DNA from: Pseudomonas sp. WJP1
GTDB taxonomy: Bacteria; Pseudomonadota; Gammaproteobacteria; Pseudomonadales; Pseudomonadaceae
Direction: 5' to 3'
NCBI RefSeq assembly: GCF_028471945.1
Contig: NZ_CP110128.1
Coordinates: 5,010,501-5,074,500 of the forward strand
DNA length: 64,000 nucleotides
This document shows positions 1 to 10,420 of the stretch, piece by piece; within the stretch, counting starts at the first letter, position 1, and each line of letters opens with the position of its first letter. The notes under the pieces were generated by a model. It worked only from the letters and a program-made list of their open reading frames with translations. It searched no databases and was not told where the DNA came from. Both the position numbers and the translations under genes were made by a program.

Positions 1-442
1 GCTCGCGATCATCGAACAGACTGCGCGCGCCGCTCGCCAGGTCGACCTCACGGATTAGCCGCCGCCGGCCCAACAGCGCTGACTCCAGCTCCCGCAGATG
101 CGCCTGCACCTCGCAGACAGGCTCAAGCTTTTCCACCAGCACATCGAGCACGCCGCCGCAGGGCAGGCTGACCCGCGAGCGCGGGTCATCGCCTTCGCCG
201 TAACGCACGACGCTAACCGCTTGCTCGAATGCACCTTCGGCGACGCGTTCGAGGAAGTCCTCCTCGACACAGCCGCCGGACAGCGAACCGATCCACTGCC
301 CGTCAGCATTCACCGCCAGTAACGAACCCGGCGCACGAGGCGCCGAGCCGTAGGTGGCCAGCACGCTGCACAGCCAGACACGCTGCCCGGCCGTCGACCA
401 CGCCAGTGCCCGCCGCACCACTTGCAGATCCAGATGCTGCAT
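1..442 (-). CDS. XdhC family molybdenum-cofactor maturation protein (3' end outside window)
   Basis: The reading frame starts at ATG 442 and stays open to the window edge (147 codons visible). Residues around 56-62 (GSLSGGCVEE) and 93-99 (LPCGGVLDV) are the glycine- and cysteine-containing motifs of the XdhC/CoxI N-terminal domain. XdhC proteins bind molybdenum cofactor and help insert the sulfurated form into xanthine-dehydrogenase-type enzymes. The start lies one base after the stop of the cytochrome gene, so it is the fourth gene of this operon and probably matures the molybdenum subunit encoded there. The C-terminal Rossmann part is not visible, so completeness cannot be judged. Confidence 0.85.
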   Translation of the reverse strand, partial: MQHLDLQVVRRALAWSTAGQRVWLCSVLATYGSAPRAPGSLLAVNADGQWIGSLSGGCVEEDFLERVAEGAFEQAVSVVRYGEGDDPRSRVSLPCGGVLDVLVEKLEPVCEVQAHLRELESALLGRRRLIREVDLASGARSLFDDRE

Positions 443-443
443 G

Positions 444-1679
444 TCAGTGCGCCTTGTGCTCGAGCGGGGGCGCGTCGGCCCGCAACTTCTGCACATCGTT
501 CAAGGCCAGGTCACCCGGTTGACCGCCCCACGCCTGGCGCAGGTAGTTCAACAGATCAGTCAGCTGCTCGTCGGTGAGCTTCTGCGCGAAACCCGGCATG
601 GGTTGCATGTGTTCGAAGCCGGCGAACTTCTGCTCGCCGATGCCATCGTCGATCACCCGCACCAGGTTGCGCGGATCTTCCAGACGCAAAGTGGTGTTGC
701 CGCGCATGGCCACGGCGATGTGCGGCTTGCCTTCGCCATTTGGCGCGTGGCAACCGGCACAGACGTTCAGGTAGCCCTGACGGCCGCGCTGGGCGCTGGC
801 ACTGAGCTGGTCCAGTGGCACGTCGGTCAAGACTTTCGCCGCCGGTGGCTGGTCGCCGAGGAGGAAGGTCGCCATCGCCGCCAGGTCCGGATCGTTGAGG
901 CCCTGGGTGCTGTTGTGGAACACCGGGAACATCTCGTTGAACATGGTGCCCTGGGCGCTCATGCCGTGCTTGAGGAACGAACTCAGGTCCTGATGGTTCC
1001 AGCCACGGGCCGCCAGGTCAGTGGCCAACAGGCTTGGCGCCAGGTAGCCGTTAAGAATGCCGCCGGTCATGCGTTTGTCCTGCTGCATCGCCCCCGGCAA
1101 GCCGCGCGGGGTGTGGCATTCGCCGCAGTGACCGAGCACGTCGACCATGTACTGGCCGCGCTTCCAGGCTTCGCTTTTGCCTTCGGTCGGCGCCAGCTTC
1201 ACGTCCTTGCCGTACATCATGTTCCAGCCCATCAGGCCCAGGCGCACGTTGAACGGAAAGCTCAGGCTTGTGACCGGTGCAGCACGCTCGATCGGCGCGA
1301 CGGTTTTCAGGTAGGCATGGATCGCGTCGGAATCCGCACGCGGCATCAGGTGATACGAGGTGTAGGGCATCGCCGGGTACAGGTTGGCGCCATCACGTCG
1401 CTTGCCTGCGGTGAGCGCCGCGAAGAATTCGTCATCGTTGTACAGGCCGATGCCGTGCTCTTTGCTCGGGGTGATGTTGGTGCCGTAGATCGTGCCGAAC
1501 GGCGAGACGATCGGCAGGCCGCCCGCATAGGGCGCGCCACCCGGAGCGGTATGGCAGGCCATGCAGTCGGCGGCGCGGGCGAGGTATTCGCCGCGCTTGA
1601 CCTGATCATCCGCCTGCGCCAGCAACACAGGCGCAGCCAGGCCGACCGCCAGGGTCAGGCGGGTCAGTAGTTGCTTCAT
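444..1679 (-). CDS. Triheme cytochrome c subunit of molybdenum hydroxylase
   Basis: A 411-residue protein with an N-terminal Sec signal/anchor (MKQLLTRLTLAVGL...) and three CXXCH heme-binding motifs: CMACH at 39, CGECH at 185 and CAGCH at 307. This is the layout of the membrane-bound cytochrome subunit of alcohol, aldehyde, gluconate and nicotinate dehydrogenases. It would carry electrons from the periplasmic molybdenum enzyme to the respiratory chain. The frame is open further upstream to 1886, but that extension lies inside the 2Fe-2S gene. Met at 1679 directly precedes the signal peptide and sits two bases after the upstream stop codon, so it was chosen as the start. Confidence 0.9.
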   Translation of the reverse strand: MKQLLTRLTLAVGLAAPVLLAQADDQVKRGEYLARAADCMACHTAPGGAPYAGGLPIVSPFGTIYGTNITPSKEHGIGLYNDDEFFAALTAGKRRDGANLYPAMPYTSYHLMPRADSDAIHAYLKTVAPIERAAPVTSLSFPFNVRLGLMGWNMMYGKDVKLAPTEGKSEAWKRGQYMVDVLGHCGECHTPRGLPGAMQQDKRMTGGILNGYLAPSLLATDLAARGWNHQDLSSFLKHGMSAQGTMFNEMFPVFHNSTQGLNDPDLAAMATFLLGDQPPAAKVLTDVPLDQLSASAQRGRQGYLNVCAGCHAPNGEGKPHIAVAMRGNTTLRLEDPRNLVRVIDDGIGEQKFAGFEHMQPMPGFAQKLTDEQLTDLLNYLRQAWGGQPGDLALNDVQKLRADAPPLEHKAH

Positions 1680-1681
1680 GC

Positions 1682-2221
1682 TTAGCCCTCCTTGACCAGG
1701 CCGAGATCGGTCAGCACGTTGCGCGTGGCGCTGTAGTAGCGCACGTATCCGGTGCAACGGCAGATGTGATGGCCGAGGCTGTCCTCGATGACTTTTTCCA
1801 GCTGGCTCTTGACGATCGGCTGACGCTGCAGCTTTTCCACCAACACCGTCGCGGCATTCACAAAACCCGGTGCGCAGTAGCTGCACTGGAAGGCGAACTC
1901 GTCGACGAAGCGCTGCTGGATCGGGTTCAGCTCGGTGACCTTGCCCTGCTCGTCGCGGGTCGCATGACCTTCGATGGTCCGGACCTTCTTGCCTTCGAAA
2001 TAGTGCGCGCCGGTGATGCAGGTGCGCACTTCTTCGCTGGTGCCGTCGGGGTTGTCGACGATCACCACGCAGGCGTGGCAGATGCCCTGGCCGCAGCCCA
2101 GGCGCGAGCCGGTGAGGTTCTTGTATTCGTGCAGGTAGTCGATCATCGGCAGGTCATCAGGGATGTCCACCGGGCCGACGGATTGACCGTTGAGGGTCAG
2201 TTGAAGCGGACGGTTAGCCAT
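1682..2221 (-). CDS. 2Fe-2S subunit of isoquinoline 1-oxidoreductase-like enzyme
   Basis: A 179-residue protein with the eight cysteines of the xanthine oxidase family small subunit. C43, C48, C51 and C68 form the ferredoxin-like cluster, and C113, C116, C154 and C156 (CRCTGY) form the helical cluster next to the cofactor. It transfers electrons from molybdopterin to the cytochrome. Translation begins at ATG 2221, eight bases inside the end of the large-subunit gene, which indicates translational coupling. Two-subunit enzymes without an FAD subunit, paired with a cytochrome c, are known for isoquinoline, nicotinate and some aldehyde dehydrogenases. The substrate here is unknown. Confidence 0.92.
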   Translation of the reverse strand: MANRPLQLTLNGQSVGPVDIPDDLPMIDYLHEYKNLTGSRLGCGQGICHACVVIVDNPDGTSEEVRTCITGAHYFEGKKVRTIEGHATRDEQGKVTELNPIQQRFVDEFAFQCSYCAPGFVNAATVLVEKLQRQPIVKSQLEKVIEDSLGHHICRCTGYVRYYSATRNVLTDLGLVKEG

Positions 2222-5045
2222 TGAGGGCCTCCTTGATGCGTGCAGAAGTGATAGGCAGGTCGCGGACTCGTTTGCCGATGGCGTGGGCCACGGCGTTGCC
2301 GATGGCACCGACCACCGGGATCATCACCACCTCAGCGATGCCCTTGGATGGGTCGCTCGGCGACAATGGCGGCAGGATTTCCGCGGTCTGTTTCCACACC
2401 GCCACGTGCCGCGCCATCGGCAAGCGGTAACGGTTGAAGTTCCAGTCACCCTCCCCCGGCCCGCCTTCGTACAGCGGCATTTCTTCCATCAGCGCATGGC
2501 CGATGCCCATGGCGATGCCGCCTTCGACCTGGCCCTTGACCAGCTCTTCCACCAGCACCCGACCGCACTCGACCCACGAGTGGTGATTAAGTACCGACAC
2601 TTCGTGCGAGCCCTTGTTGACCTTCACTTCCACCAGCGTCGCCACCGGGCTGTAGTAAGTCACCGCCGCGTTGTTCAACTGGGTTGGCGGGTAGGCGATG
2701 TTCTGCCGATCCAGCAAGTGGAAACCGGCGCTGTTCATTTGCGCCTGTTTCGCCTTCGGTGCACCGTCGCCGTACTTGACCGCCAGGCCATCGAGCGGCA
2801 AACGCTCACGCACGCCATCGATGCTGTACTCGGCCTCGGCCCAGCTCCAGCGGTTGAAGCCGTGCACCGTGGCACCGGTGACCAGGCCGCGTTCGTGGGC
2901 ACGTTTAGCCAGCATGGCGAACGGCAAGGGCTCCATGCCGTTGGCGGTGAGCTTGCCATCGACCCAATGGGCGTCTTCGCGGCGCACCACGTAAGGGTTG
3001 GCCTGGCCGCCGTAGGGGCCTTGGCGCCAGATCTCGAGCGCCGCCGGCCACAGGCCGTGGTTGAACAGCACGCGCGCCGCTTCACGGGTGGCGTGGCTGA
3101 AGTAGTAGGCGGAGTTGGTCGCCGACGACGCCGACGCGACCTTGCCGACCCAGCGCGGGTTGCGCAGGAAGTTGTCCTGCTCGGCCTGGCTCATGATGTA
3201 CGGGTTGCCGCCGCTGATCAGCTGCAACTCTTTCCATTCGGTTTCGCCGGTCTTCACTTCGTGCGCCGGGCTGCCGAGGAAATCGGCCACCACCATCGCC
3301 TGCGAAGTGGACATGCCGGTACCGATCTCGATACCGATGTGGCGCAGGGTGATGCGACCGTCCACGGTGTATTCGATGCTGGCCATTGGCGCTTCGGAAC
3401 CGGTGCCGAAGTCTTTCTGGCAAATGGCGAAGCCGACGCCATACCAGTTATCCGGGTCCGCCGCTTCGCGTTGTTGCTTGATCGCGTTGCGGTTTTTCCA
3501 GACCTCGTTGACCGCCGCCTTGTCGAGAATTTCGTGCAGGCGCAAGGCACCGGCCGGGACCGCGCCCTGGGTGTTTTTCATGCCCGAACGCAGGGCATTC
3601 TTGCGCCGCAGTTCAATGGCATCGACACCGAGGCGATCGGCGATTTCATCGACCATCATCTCGGTGGACGCCATGCTCTGCAGCGTGCCGTAGCCACGCA
3701 TCGACCCGGCTTCCACCGCGCGCGAGTGATAGGCGGTGACCTGCAGGTCGTTCTGCGGCATGTAGTAGATCGACTGCGCCGCCGTGGCGCCCACTGCCGC
3801 CACGGACGGGCTGTAGTTGACCCGCCCGCCGCCGTCGACGCTCATCTCGGCACGGAAGATCTTGAAGCTGTGGTCGGTCTTGTCCACCGCCAGTTGGTAG
3901 CGGATGTCGAACGGGTGACGCTTGATGCCGCTCTGGAATTGCTCGTAGCGGTCGTTGGCCAGGCGTACCGGCACACCGGCGCCGTACAACGCCGCCAAGG
4001 CCGCGTAGTAGACGAAAATATTGTGGTCTTTCGAGCCGTAGCCGACGGTGTAGCCCGGGTGCATGTTGAGGTTGGCCAGGCCGAAACGCGACGGCGCGAT
4101 CATTTTCGCGGTCTCGGTCGCGGTTTCCAACGGGCACTGGGTGGCAACCACAAAGTGCAGGGTCTTGGTTGCCGGGTCGTACCAGCCGTTGCCGTTGTCC
4201 GGCTCCATCGCCGCGGGTTCGATCGACGGGGTCTTGTAGCGCTCGTCGAACACCAGCCAGTTGTCTGGCGGCGTGTCGATCTGTTGCTTCATGCGCTCGG
4301 CGTAGAACAGCCCGCGCTCGGTCAGGTTGCCGTGCAGGTTCGGCTGTGCGTTCCAGACCGGCCGGCGGTTGCGCAGCATCGGGAACAGGATCGAATCCTT
4401 GAGGCTGGCGAATTCGTCTTCGTCGGCCGACGTCGCACCGCCGACACGCACGTAGCGGAAGCTGCCATAGGGATCGCCCTCGTAGAACGGCACTTTTTCG
4501 CCGTAGCGGATTGCCTTGTCATTGAACTTGAGCTGAGCCTTGGCCTGGCGGAAGCGCTCGAAGTCGTTCCAGATCAGGATCGCCACCGGGTGGCCGATGA
4601 ACATCGGCACTTTGCCAGCCGGCAACAGGGGGTCGGGGGCGTGCTCTTCCGGGAAGACGATGCCGTCCTTGACCAGGTCGTCGGCGGTAACGATGCGGTC
4701 GGGCTGCAGGTCGGCACCGAGCCACGACAGGTCGTAGCCTGCGTAGATGCGGTCGGCCTTGATGGTTTTCAGCAGCATGGCGTGGCCTTGCTGCTGCGGC
4801 CAGCCCGGCATGTCCTTGGCGCGGATGTCGCGGGCAAAGACCTTGCTGCCGCAGACCTTGGACAAGGCATCGTTACGGGCGCGAGCCTTGCCGTTGTTGC
4901 CAAGCCATTGCTCGGACGGCACGGTCACGCTGTTTTCCATCAAGGCTGCCAGCGCCTGACTGCTCAGCGGTGTAAGCGTCACGCTCACACCCGCCACCAG
5001 CCCGCCCTGAAGGAACGAGCGCCGGGATATTTCACGGTTGGACAT
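2214..5045 (-). CDS. Molybdopterin-binding large subunit (isoquinoline 1-oxidoreductase beta-like)
   Basis: A 943-residue xanthine dehydrogenase family subunit. The N-terminus carries a twin-arginine type leader (SRRSFLQGG at residues 7-15, then a hydrophobic stretch to about residue 33), so the folded enzyme is probably exported with its 2Fe-2S partner. Mid-protein QCPLETATE and the GSMRGYGTLQ segment match the molybdopterin-binding region. The C-terminal stretch IAEVVMIPVVGAIGNAV aligns with the loop that carries the catalytic Glu in this family. It is first in a four-gene operon with the 2Fe-2S, cytochrome c and XdhC genes. Substrate options are N-heterocycles or aldehydes, and sequence reading alone does not decide. 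Confidence 0.9.
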   Translation of the reverse strand: MSNREISRRSFLQGGLVAGVSVTLTPLSSQALAALMENSVTVPSEQWLGNNGKARARNDALSKVCGSKVFARDIRAKDMPGWPQQQGHAMLLKTIKADRIYAGYDLSWLGADLQPDRIVTADDLVKDGIVFPEEHAPDPLLPAGKVPMFIGHPVAILIWNDFERFRQAKAQLKFNDKAIRYGEKVPFYEGDPYGSFRYVRVGGATSADEDEFASLKDSILFPMLRNRRPVWNAQPNLHGNLTERGLFYAERMKQQIDTPPDNWLVFDERYKTPSIEPAAMEPDNGNGWYDPATKTLHFVVATQCPLETATETAKMIAPSRFGLANLNMHPGYTVGYGSKDHNIFVYYAALAALYGAGVPVRLANDRYEQFQSGIKRHPFDIRYQLAVDKTDHSFKIFRAEMSVDGGGRVNYSPSVAAVGATAAQSIYYMPQNDLQVTAYHSRAVEAGSMRGYGTLQSMASTEMMVDEIADRLGVDAIELRRKNALRSGMKNTQGAVPAGALRLHEILDKAAVNEVWKNRNAIKQQREAADPDNWYGVGFAICQKDFGTGSEAPMASIEYTVDGRITLRHIGIEIGTGMSTSQAMVVADFLGSPAHEVKTGETEWKELQLISGGNPYIMSQAEQDNFLRNPRWVGKVASASSATNSAYYFSHATREAARVLFNHGLWPAALEIWRQGPYGGQANPYVVRREDAHWVDGKLTANGMEPLPFAMLAKRAHERGLVTGATVHGFNRWSWAEAEYSIDGVRERLPLDGLAVKYGDGAPKAKQAQMNSAGFHLLDRQNIAYPPTQLNNAAVTYYSPVATLVEVKVNKGSHEVSVLNHHSWVECGRVLVEELVKGQVEGGIAMGIGHALMEEMPLYEGGPGEGDWNFNRYRLPMARHVAVWKQTAEILPPLSPSDPSKGIAEVVMIPVVGAIGNAVAHAIGKRVRDLPITSARIKEALNG

Positions 5046-5114
5046 GGATCATCCTATGGGCGGTCATGGAGGCCGCCCTTCTGGTTATGTTCTGGAAATC
5101 TCGAGTCGCGCAGA

Positions 5115-5140
5115 AGCCCCTTTTGACGATGCAAGGGGCT
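5115..5140. promoter_or_regulatory. Inverted repeat upstream of molybdenum enzyme operon
   Basis: The arms agcccctt and aaggggct are perfect complements separated by 10 bases. The element lies 70-95 bases upstream of the large-subunit start. It could be an operator or a leader hairpin. No regulator gene is adjacent within the window. Confidence 0.4.
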
Positions 5141-5343
5141 GTGATGACAATTCAAAGCTGACCGATAGGTTAACTTTAAAGGTTTCTGCGCTCGCGGAAA
5201 ACAAAAAACTGACCAAGGAATCAAAAAACCGCGGCTTTTCGACGCAGCAGGCTGGTGGAGCGGATGGTGAGGACGGGTTGTTGAGCAGGCTCGTACGCAT
5301 ACAGATCATCTGCAAGGCTGAGTTTGCAGTGTGGCTGATGCCG

Positions 5344-5370
5344 GCATCGCGAGCAGGCTCGCTCCCACAG
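5344..5370. repeat. Single REP element
   Basis: One unit of the form gcgagcaggctcgctcccaca, a short palindrome with the conserved flank ctcccaca. The same unit occurs in inverted pairs at 6059-6123, 15139-15233 and 22599-22665. Confidence 0.8.
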
Positions 5371-5464
5371 GGGATTTGTGCTGCTCATTGAAACGATGCA
5401 ACTTCGCAAAACCAATTCGACGGGGAGGGGGCGTTAGAGAGGAGAAAAAGCTAAATTCCAGAAA

Positions 5465-5496
5465 CAAAAAACCCCGGTCTTTCGACCAGGGTCTTT
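5465..5496 (-). terminator. Rho-independent terminator of the tRNA-Val/Asp cluster
   Basis: Read on the minus strand, a GACCCTGGTCGAAAGACCGGGGT hairpin-like stem is followed by a run of T. It sits just downstream of the last tRNA-Asp. Confidence 0.75.
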
Positions 5497-5567
5497 GCTA
5501 TCGACTCGAAGTAAACCAGTGGCTTTCTTCGTAGCTTCAAGGCGTTCAGTGGGCCTCGAAGCAGATA

Positions 5568-5644
5568 TGGCGCAGCGGACGGGACTCGAACCCGCGACCC
5601 CCGGCGTGACAGGCCGGTATTCTAACCGACTGAACTACCGCTGC
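5568..5644 (-). tRNA. tRNA-Asp (GTC)
   Basis: A 77-nt cloverleaf with encoded CCA. The acceptor stem GCAGCGG pairs with CCGCTGC, the anticodon loop reads CTGTCAC with anticodon GTC, and the T-loop is GTTCGAGTC. It is the last gene of a three-tRNA transcript and is identical in its body to the copy at 5739-5815. Confidence 0.97.
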
Positions 5645-5738
5645 GTATCGCTGTGGACTTGCGTCCAGGTAACTCGTTTGATCGAAAAGCTTCGGTGCTC
5701 TTCAATCGCGAACCAGATCGTAATCTGCTTCGTAAATA

Positions 5739-5815
5739 TGGCGCAGCGGACGGGACTCGAACCCGCGACCCCCGGCGTGACAGGCCGGTATTCTAACCGA
5801 CTGAACTACCGCTGC
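5739..5815 (-). tRNA. tRNA-Asp (GTC), second copy
   Basis: A 77-nt tRNA with encoded CCA and anticodon GTC, the same sequence as the downstream copy. The 94-base spacer between the copies is unrelated to either tRNA. Two copies fit the gene-dosage need for a common aspartate codon. Confidence 0.97.
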
Positions 5816-5868
5816 GCGTCGGTGGAGGCATTTCAGCCTACCTCTTGCTTTCGCAAGTTTCTCGGAAG

Positions 5869-5944
5869 TGGTGGGTGATGACGGGATCGAACCGCCGACA
5901 TTCTGCTTGTAAGGCAGACGCTCTCCCAGCTGAGCTAATCACCC
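5869..5944 (-). tRNA. tRNA-Val (TAC)
   Basis: A 76-nt cloverleaf with encoded CCA. The acceptor GGGTGAT pairs with ATCACCC, and the anticodon stem-loop CTGCCTTACAAGCAG gives anticodon TAC. It is the first gene of the cluster, right behind a strong promoter. Confidence 0.97.
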
Positions 5945-5966
5945 GTTTGCATCTCCGAGGCCGCGA

Positions 5967-5995
5967 AATTTACGCAGGTAGCGAACCTAAGTCAA
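5967..5995 (-). promoter_or_regulatory. Sigma-70 promoter of the tRNA-Val/Asp cluster
   Basis: On the minus strand a -35 box TTGACT (5990-5995) and a -10 box TAAATT (5967-5972) are separated by 17 bases, 22 bases upstream of tRNA-Val. The region after the -10 is GC-rich, as is usual for stringently controlled stable RNA promoters. Confidence 0.8.
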
Positions 5996-6058
5996 TAGCA
6001 GGATTGAAGTTTTTCTAAAAAAGACAAAATTCTTTCAACCGATACCGTGTCGACCGCT

Positions 6059-6123
6059 TTCGCGAGCAGGCTCGCTCCCACAGTGGATCGCATTTCCAAT
6101 GTGGGAGCGAGCCTGCTCGCGAA
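6059..6123. repeat. Inverted REP pair
   Basis: Two REP units in head-to-head orientation. The arm ttcgcgagcaggctcgctc is repeated as its reverse complement ending at 6123, with about 16 bases between the arms. The transcript could fold into a long hairpin in the gap between the tRNA cluster and the 3' end of the SDR gene. Confidence 0.85.
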
Positions 6124-6159
6124 GACGATGGCGCATTCAACATCAATGCCCGGCTCAAC

Positions 6160-6933
6160 CTACTCGCTGTAGATCATCTTCTTGGTCATGCCGCCATCGA
6201 CCACGAACTCCTGCCCCGTGACGAAGCCAGCATTCTTCGACAGCAGCCACGCCACCATCGCCGCCACGTCCTCGACCGTCCCTACCCTGCCCGCCGGATG
6301 CTGGGCATGGTCGGCATCGGTCAGCGGCTCGGCGCGACGCACGGAAGGGTCCCGCGCATCGATCCAGCCGGGACTGACCGCATTGACCCGGATCTCCGGG
6401 CCAAGGCTGATAGCCAGCGCGTGAGTCAAGGCCAGCAGACCGCCCTTGCTCGCGGCATAGGCCTCGGTGTCGGGTTCCGACTGCCCGGCGCGGGTCGAGG
6501 CCAGGTTGACGATCGCCCCGCTATGGGCCCGCAGGTAAGGCGCGCAGTGCTTGGCCAACAGCATCGGCCCACTGAGGTTCACCGCCAGCACCCGGTTCCA
6601 GTAGGCCAGGTCGAGGCTTTCCAGGGTGATGTTGTGCGGATCGGCAACCGCCGCATTGCACACCAGCGCATCCAGGCGCCCGAACTGTCCCAGCACCTCG
6701 GCAACACCCAGCGCCACCTGCCCTTCGTTCGAAACGTCCATGGCGATGAACCAGGCATTGTCGCCAAGCACCTTCGCCACCTTCGAACCACGCTCGCGAT
6801 CGAGGTCCGTCAGCACCACTTGCCAGCCTTCGCTGATCAACCAGGCCGCAATACCCAGGCCAATGCCCCGCGCCGCACCGGTCACCAGTGCAACGCGGCC
6901 ATTGGAACCCGGTGGCGTGGACAACTCGATCAC
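6160..6933 (-). CDS. SDR family oxidoreductase
   Basis: A 257-residue short-chain dehydrogenase/reductase. It has the TGAARGIG nucleotide-binding motif near residue 18, CNAA near residue 92, and a catalytic Ser-Tyr-Lys set with Tyr and Lys in YAASKGG. It ends in the typical VVDGGMTKK tail. The start is GTG at 6933, and its GTGA overlaps the metZ stop, so it is translationally coupled to metZ. The physiological substrate is not evident. Its conserved place after metZ suggests co-transcription rather than a role in methionine synthesis. Confidence 0.9.
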   Translation of the reverse strand: MIELSTPPGSNGRVALVTGAARGIGLGIAAWLISEGWQVVLTDLDRERGSKVAKVLGDNAWFIAMDVSNEGQVALGVAEVLGQFGRLDALVCNAAVADPHNITLESLDLAYWNRVLAVNLSGPMLLAKHCAPYLRAHSGAIVNLASTRAGQSEPDTEAYAASKGGLLALTHALAISLGPEIRVNAVSPGWIDARDPSVRRAEPLTDADHAQHPAGRVGTVEDVAAMVAWLLSKNAGFVTGQEFVVDGGMTKKMIYSE

Positions 6934-8141
6934 AAGGCAGCCAACCCGCGCGCCAGGTCGGCTTGCAGGTCTGCCACGTCTTCCAGGCCGACCGCAATGC
7001 GGATCAGGCTGTCACGAATGCCCGCGGCCTCACGCTCCTGCGGCGCCAGGCGGCCGTGGGAGGTGGTGCTCGGGTGGGTGATGGTGGTCTTGCTGTCGCC
7101 CAGGTTGGCCGTGATCGAAATCAGGCGGGTCGCATCGATGAAGCGCCAGGCGCCCTCTTTGCCGCCCTTGACCTCGAAGCTCACTACCGCACCGAAGCCC
7201 TTCTGCTGACGCAGGGCCAGCTCGTGCTGTGGATGGCTCTTGAGGCCGGCGTAATGGACTTTCTCGATGCCGTCCTGCTGCTCCAGCCATTCGGCCAGTT
7301 GCTGGGCGTTGGCGCAATGGGCCTTCATCCGCAGGTTGAGGGTTTCCAGGCCCTTGAGGAAGATCCAAGCGTTGAACGGGCTCAAGGTCGGCCCAGCGGT
7401 GCGCAGGAAGCCGACCACTTCTTTCATCTGCTCGCTGCGCCCGGCCACGACACCCCCCATGCAACGGCCCTGGCCATCGATGAACTTGGTTGCCGAGTGC
7501 ACGACGATGTCCGCGCCCATTTTCAGCGGCTGTTGCAGCGCCGGGGTGCAGAAGCAGTTGTCGACCACCAGCATCGCGCCCTTGGCGTGAGCGATTTTCG
7601 CCAGCTCGGTGATGTCCACCAGCTCGGCCAGCGGGTTGGACGGCGATTCGACGAACAGCAATTTGGTGTTGGCCTTGATCGCCGCATCCCAGCCGGACAG
7701 GTCCGCCAGGGGCACGTAGTCGACTTCGACGCCAAAACGCTTGAAGTACTTCTCGAACAGGCTGATGGTCGAGCCGAATACGCTACGCGACACCAGCACG
7801 TGATCGCCGGCACTGCACAGGCTCATCACCACCGCCATGATCGCGGCCATGCCGGTGGCGGTGGCCACGGCTTGCTCAGCGCTTTCCAGGGCGGCAATGC
7901 GCTCCTCGAAGGCGCGCACGGTGGGGTTGGTGTAGCGCGAGTAGACGTTACCCGGCACTTCCCCGGCAAAACGCGCAGCCGCGTCGGCGGCGGTGCGGAA
8001 TACGTAGCTGGAAGTAAAGAACATCGGATCACCGTGTTCGCCTTCCGGCGTACGGTGCTGACCGGCACGTACGGCCAGGGTATCGAACGCTACGCCTTCG
8101 AGGTCGCTGTCCAACCGACCGGCATCCCAATCCTGACTCAT
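6930..8141 (-). CDS. metZ: O-succinylhomoserine sulfhydrylase
   Basis: A 403-residue Cys/Met-metabolism PLP enzyme. [19 protein letters not shown] and the PLP-lysine motif [12 protein letters not shown] are clear. MetZ makes homocysteine directly from O-succinylhomoserine and sulfide, the direct sulfhydrylation route used by pseudomonads. It lies 73 bases after purF, separated by a terminator-like hairpin, and overlaps the downstream SDR gene by four bases. The related cystathionine gamma-synthase is the main alternative, but gene context (purF-metZ) favours MetZ. Confidence 0.93.
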   Translation of the reverse strand: MSQDWDAGRLDSDLEGVAFDTLAVRAGQHRTPEGEHGDPMFFTSSYVFRTAADAAARFAGEVPGNVYSRYTNPTVRAFEERIAALESAEQAVATATGMAAIMAVVMSLCSAGDHVLVSRSVFGSTISLFEKYFKRFGVEVDYVPLADLSGWDAAIKANTKLLFVESPSNPLAELVDITELAKIAHAKGAMLVVDNCFCTPALQQPLKMGADIVVHSATKFIDGQGRCMGGVVAGRSEQMKEVVGFLRTAGPTLSPFNAWIFLKGLETLNLRMKAHCANAQQLAEWLEQQDGIEKVHYAGLKSHPQHELALRQQKGFGAVVSFEVKGGKEGAWRFIDATRLISITANLGDSKTTITHPSTTSHGRLAPQEREAAGIRDSLIRIAVGLEDVADLQADLARGLAAL

Positions 8142-8188
8142 GCTGTCACTCCTTTCCCTATTCTCGAAAATTAAAAGCCAGATACAAA

Positions 8189-8208
8189 ACCGGCCCCTCA
8201 GGGCCGGT
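8189..8208 (-). terminator. Terminator after purF
   Basis: A perfect stem ACCGGCCCTGAGGGGCCGGT on the minus strand, seven bases after the purF stop and followed by TTTTG. It lies in the purF-metZ gap and would reduce read-through into metZ. Confidence 0.75.
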
Positions 8209-8214
8209 AGTTAC

Positions 8215-9720
<1,506 letters not shown>

Positions 9721-9761
9721 GCGACGCAACCCCTACTTAATGGATCTGAACTGAACAACAC

Positions 9762-10322
9762 TCACTGAGGCGTTTTGGCCATCGGCAAGAGCTGCTCCTT
9801 GAACGGAATATCAGCGGGTACGCTGATACCGCTGGCAAGCCACTGACTGCTCCACCCGAGAATCAGGTTTTTGGACCAGTCGGCGACCAATAAAAATTTT
9901 GGCACGAGTTGGGACTCTTTCCACCACCCGTCCTGTTGTACCGGCCCCAGGCTCAACAGCCCGACCGCCACGACCACCAGCAACACGCCACGCGCTGCGC
10001 CGAACGCCATGCCGAGGAATCGATCGGTCCCGGACAACCCGGTGACGCGAACCAACTCGCTGATAAGATAATTGACCATTGCGCCTACGATCAGCGTGGC
10101 GACAAACATGATGGCGCAGCCCGTGATCACACGAGCCGATGGGGTCTGGATGTATCCGGCGAGGTACTCGGACAATGAGCCACCGAACATCCAGGCAACA
10201 GCTCCTGCGATGATCCAGGTCACCAGCGACAGTGCTTCTTTAACGAAGCCGCGGCTCAGACTGATCAAAGCGGAGATGGCGACGATTGCAACGATCGCCC
10301 AGTCAACCCAGGTAAATGGCAC
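9762..10322 (-). CDS. cvpA: CvpA family membrane protein
   Basis: A 186-residue protein with about four hydrophobic segments (residues 6-24, 29-46, 60-85 and 103-125). It opens with FTWVDWAIVAIVAISALISL, typical of CvpA, and has a hydrophilic C-terminal tail. CvpA is an inner-membrane protein needed for colicin V production and envelope stress resistance in enterics; its molecular role is unclear. It sits between dedD and purF, the conserved order in gamma-proteobacteria. Confidence 0.92.
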   Translation of the reverse strand: MPFTWVDWAIVAIVAISALISLSRGFVKEALSLVTWIIAGAVAWMFGGSLSEYLAGYIQTPSARVITGCAIMFVATLIVGAMVNYLISELVRVTGLSGTDRFLGMAFGAARGVLLVVVAVGLLSLGPVQQDGWWKESQLVPKFLLVADWSKNLILGWSSQWLASGISVPADIPFKEQLLPMAKTPQ

Positions 10323-10420
10323 AGTGCAGCCTACAGACGGATAAGGCGGCGCATTTTAGCAGAGCCCATGCTTATCGGTAAGCTGCGATTGTCAGTGCAT
10401 TTCAAATCGAGGCGATAGAT

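Larger units (their letters stand above)
5046..5567. other. Gene-free stretch between molybdenum enzyme operon and tRNA cluster
   Basis: No convincing gene in about 520 bases. It holds the leader of the molybdenum operon with an inverted repeat, a single REP unit and the terminator of the tRNA cluster, listed separately. The short open frames lack ribosome-binding sites and recognisable content. Confidence 0.6.

Noticed and set aside
2283..5126. A 947-codon open frame on the plus strand opposite the molybdenum subunit gene
   Set aside because: It is antisense to a gene with clear motifs. The translation is Arg/His/Val-rich without domains, as is usual for the complementary strand of high-GC genes.
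5568..5815. Direct repeat of about 77 bases, considered as an attachment-site duplication around a mobile element
   Set aside because: The repeats are two complete tRNA-Asp genes with only 94 bases between them and no integrase.
5484..5878. Open frame with a repeated segment AQRTGLEPATPGVTGRYSNR
   Set aside because: It is the antisense translation of the two tRNA-Asp genes; a known annotation artefact.
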